Assembly (NCBI GenBank): GCA_007571105.1
Contig: RKRZ01000167.1
Location: forward strand, 1 to 7,028
Origin: Gammaproteobacteria bacterium
GTDB taxonomy: Bacteria > Pseudomonadota > Gammaproteobacteria > Poriferisulfidales > Poriferisulfidaceae
Direction: 5' to 3'
DNA: 7,028 nucleotides
The notes below the pieces were generated by a model that saw only the letters and a program-made list of their open reading frames with translations, did no database searches and was not told the origin of the DNA. Within the stretch, counting starts at the first letter, position 1. Each line of letters opens with the position of its first letter. The position numbers and the translations under genes were made by a program. Of this stretch, positions 6,403-7,028 are shown piece after piece.

Positions 6403-7028
6403 GATTTTGGTCCGGCAGCCGAGGCCGCATCTCCGTTCTTAGAGTTTCCGCGGTTGTTGCCGCCGCCCTCCGATGCACGTCGCCGGTTGCGCCCGCCGCG
6501 ACGGCCACGTCGTCGATGCCCCGAGCCGGATCCGCTCCCGCCTCGGGACTCGGAACTCTCACTTCTTGATTGCCGGCTGCGGTTTTGTTGTGAACCGCGT
6601 CGCCGCTGATTGCGTGGGCGCGCTGGCCGAGTTTGAGCCGGTTGCGGTGGCTTTTTCTTGGCGGTGGGAGCAAAAGATAACCGGAACAGGGATTTCAGCA
6701 GGTCAAGCAAAGAGCGAGAACGTGGAGAGGAAGCAATATGCTCCGTCATATCGATGGCCGGTCTTTGCCGCTCCGAAGGACGCTGCTGCCGCTCTTGTCG
6801 CTTGATGTCGCGCTGGAGCGTAGAGGTATTTTGAATGGCATCCTGTGCCGTTAGAGCCTGGTAGTCGAAAAACTGTTGAGAAATCTCCGGAGCATCTTCC
6901 CGATAGCGGTGCAGTCGGTAGTGGGGGACTTCAAGTTCGGCGATCGGAAGCAAGCGGATACGCGGGCCATGCCGACGCGTCAGGTTGTCGATTGCATCGC
7001 GCTTTTCGTTGAGCAGATAGGCGGTGAC
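6399..7028 (-). CDS. rne: Ribonuclease E, C-terminal part (5' end outside window)
   Basis: RNase E is the endonuclease that starts mRNA decay and processes rRNA and tRNA, usually at the inner membrane as the degradosome scaffold. The frame is open to the window edge, with 209 residues visible. The first codons read VTAYLLNEKRDAI and then ELEVPHYRLHRYRED, matching the end of the E. coli catalytic half (SYLLNEKR, ETPHYHVLRVR). A linker follows, then the amphipathic segment SLLDLLKSLFRLSF (about 6672-6710), which resembles the membrane-targeting helix. An Arg/Ser/Gly-rich tail with RRRGRRGGRNRRR (about 6474-6512) suits RNA binding. Only about 180 residues follow the catalytic half, against about 530 in E. 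coli, so the scaffold region is short and I recognise no enolase or PNPase sites. RNase G lacks such a tail, so RNase E is preferred. The in-frame TTG at 6953 is internal. The TAG stop (6399-6401) overlaps the yhdP stop. Confidence 0.93.
   Translation of the reverse strand, partial: VTAYLLNEKRDAIDNLTRRHGPRIRLLPIAELEVPHYRLHRYREDAPEISQQFFDYQALTAQDAIQNTSTLQRDIKRQERQQRPSERQRPAIDMTEHIASSPRSRSLLDLLKSLFRLSFAPTAKKKPPQPAQTRPARPRNQRRRGSQQNRSRQSRSESSESRGGSGSGSGHRRRGRRGGRNRRRASEGGGNNRGNSKNGDAASAAGPKS

Noticed and set aside
6380..6430. Possible bidirectional terminator between yhdP and rne.
   Set aside because: Only a 4-bp AGTC/GACT palindrome with a one-base centre is present, with no usable loop, and the region is coding on one strand or the other.
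6473..6805. Plus-strand open frame of about 110 codons opposite the rne tail.
   Set aside because: It is the complement of the Arg/Gly-rich rne coding sequence, whose identity is clear from YLLNEKR and the C-terminal features. The plus-frame product resembles nothing I know.

Overview
This is a compact, ordinary-looking chromosomal region of a proteobacterium. It is most likely a gammaproteobacterium, because YhdP, RsfS, a YhdE-type Maf and an RNase E with an arginine-rich tail occur together, and the closest matches I can recall are to the E. coli proteins. By eye the sequence is moderately GC-rich throughout. I see no insertion sequence, tRNA, rRNA, CRISPR array or sign of recent transfer.

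Layout: bases 1-2637 hold four tightly packed plus-strand genes. These are the 3' part of recJ (single-strand DNA exonuclease), nadD (NAD biosynthesis), rsfS (ribosome silencing factor) and a YhdE-type maf (nucleotide pyrophosphatase). Their junctions are a 1-nt overlap (TGATG), a 2-nt gap and a 4-nt overlap (ATGA), so they almost certainly form one transcript with translational coupling. After a 72-nt gap carrying a perfect 8-bp inverted repeat comes yhdP (about 1230 codons), a giant AsmA-like inner-membrane-anchored periplasmic protein. Facing it on the minus strand is the 3' part of an RNase E gene (rne). The last codons of yhdP and rne overlap by 4 bp, so there is no intergenic room for a terminator between them.

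The genes do not form one pathway. They are housekeeping functions: DNA repair, NAD supply, ribosome dormancy, nucleotide-pool or cell-division control, envelope lipid transport and RNA decay. The interest lies in the gene order. The usual companions rlmH (after rsfS) and rng (between maf and yhdP) are absent here, recJ sits directly before nadD, and an RNase E family gene lies at the far end of yhdP in the opposite orientation. Other points worth a look are the hairpin at the yhdP start and the short RNase E tail, which still keeps a probable membrane-binding helix and an Arg-rich RNA-binding segment. I found no convincing undescribed system in the window.
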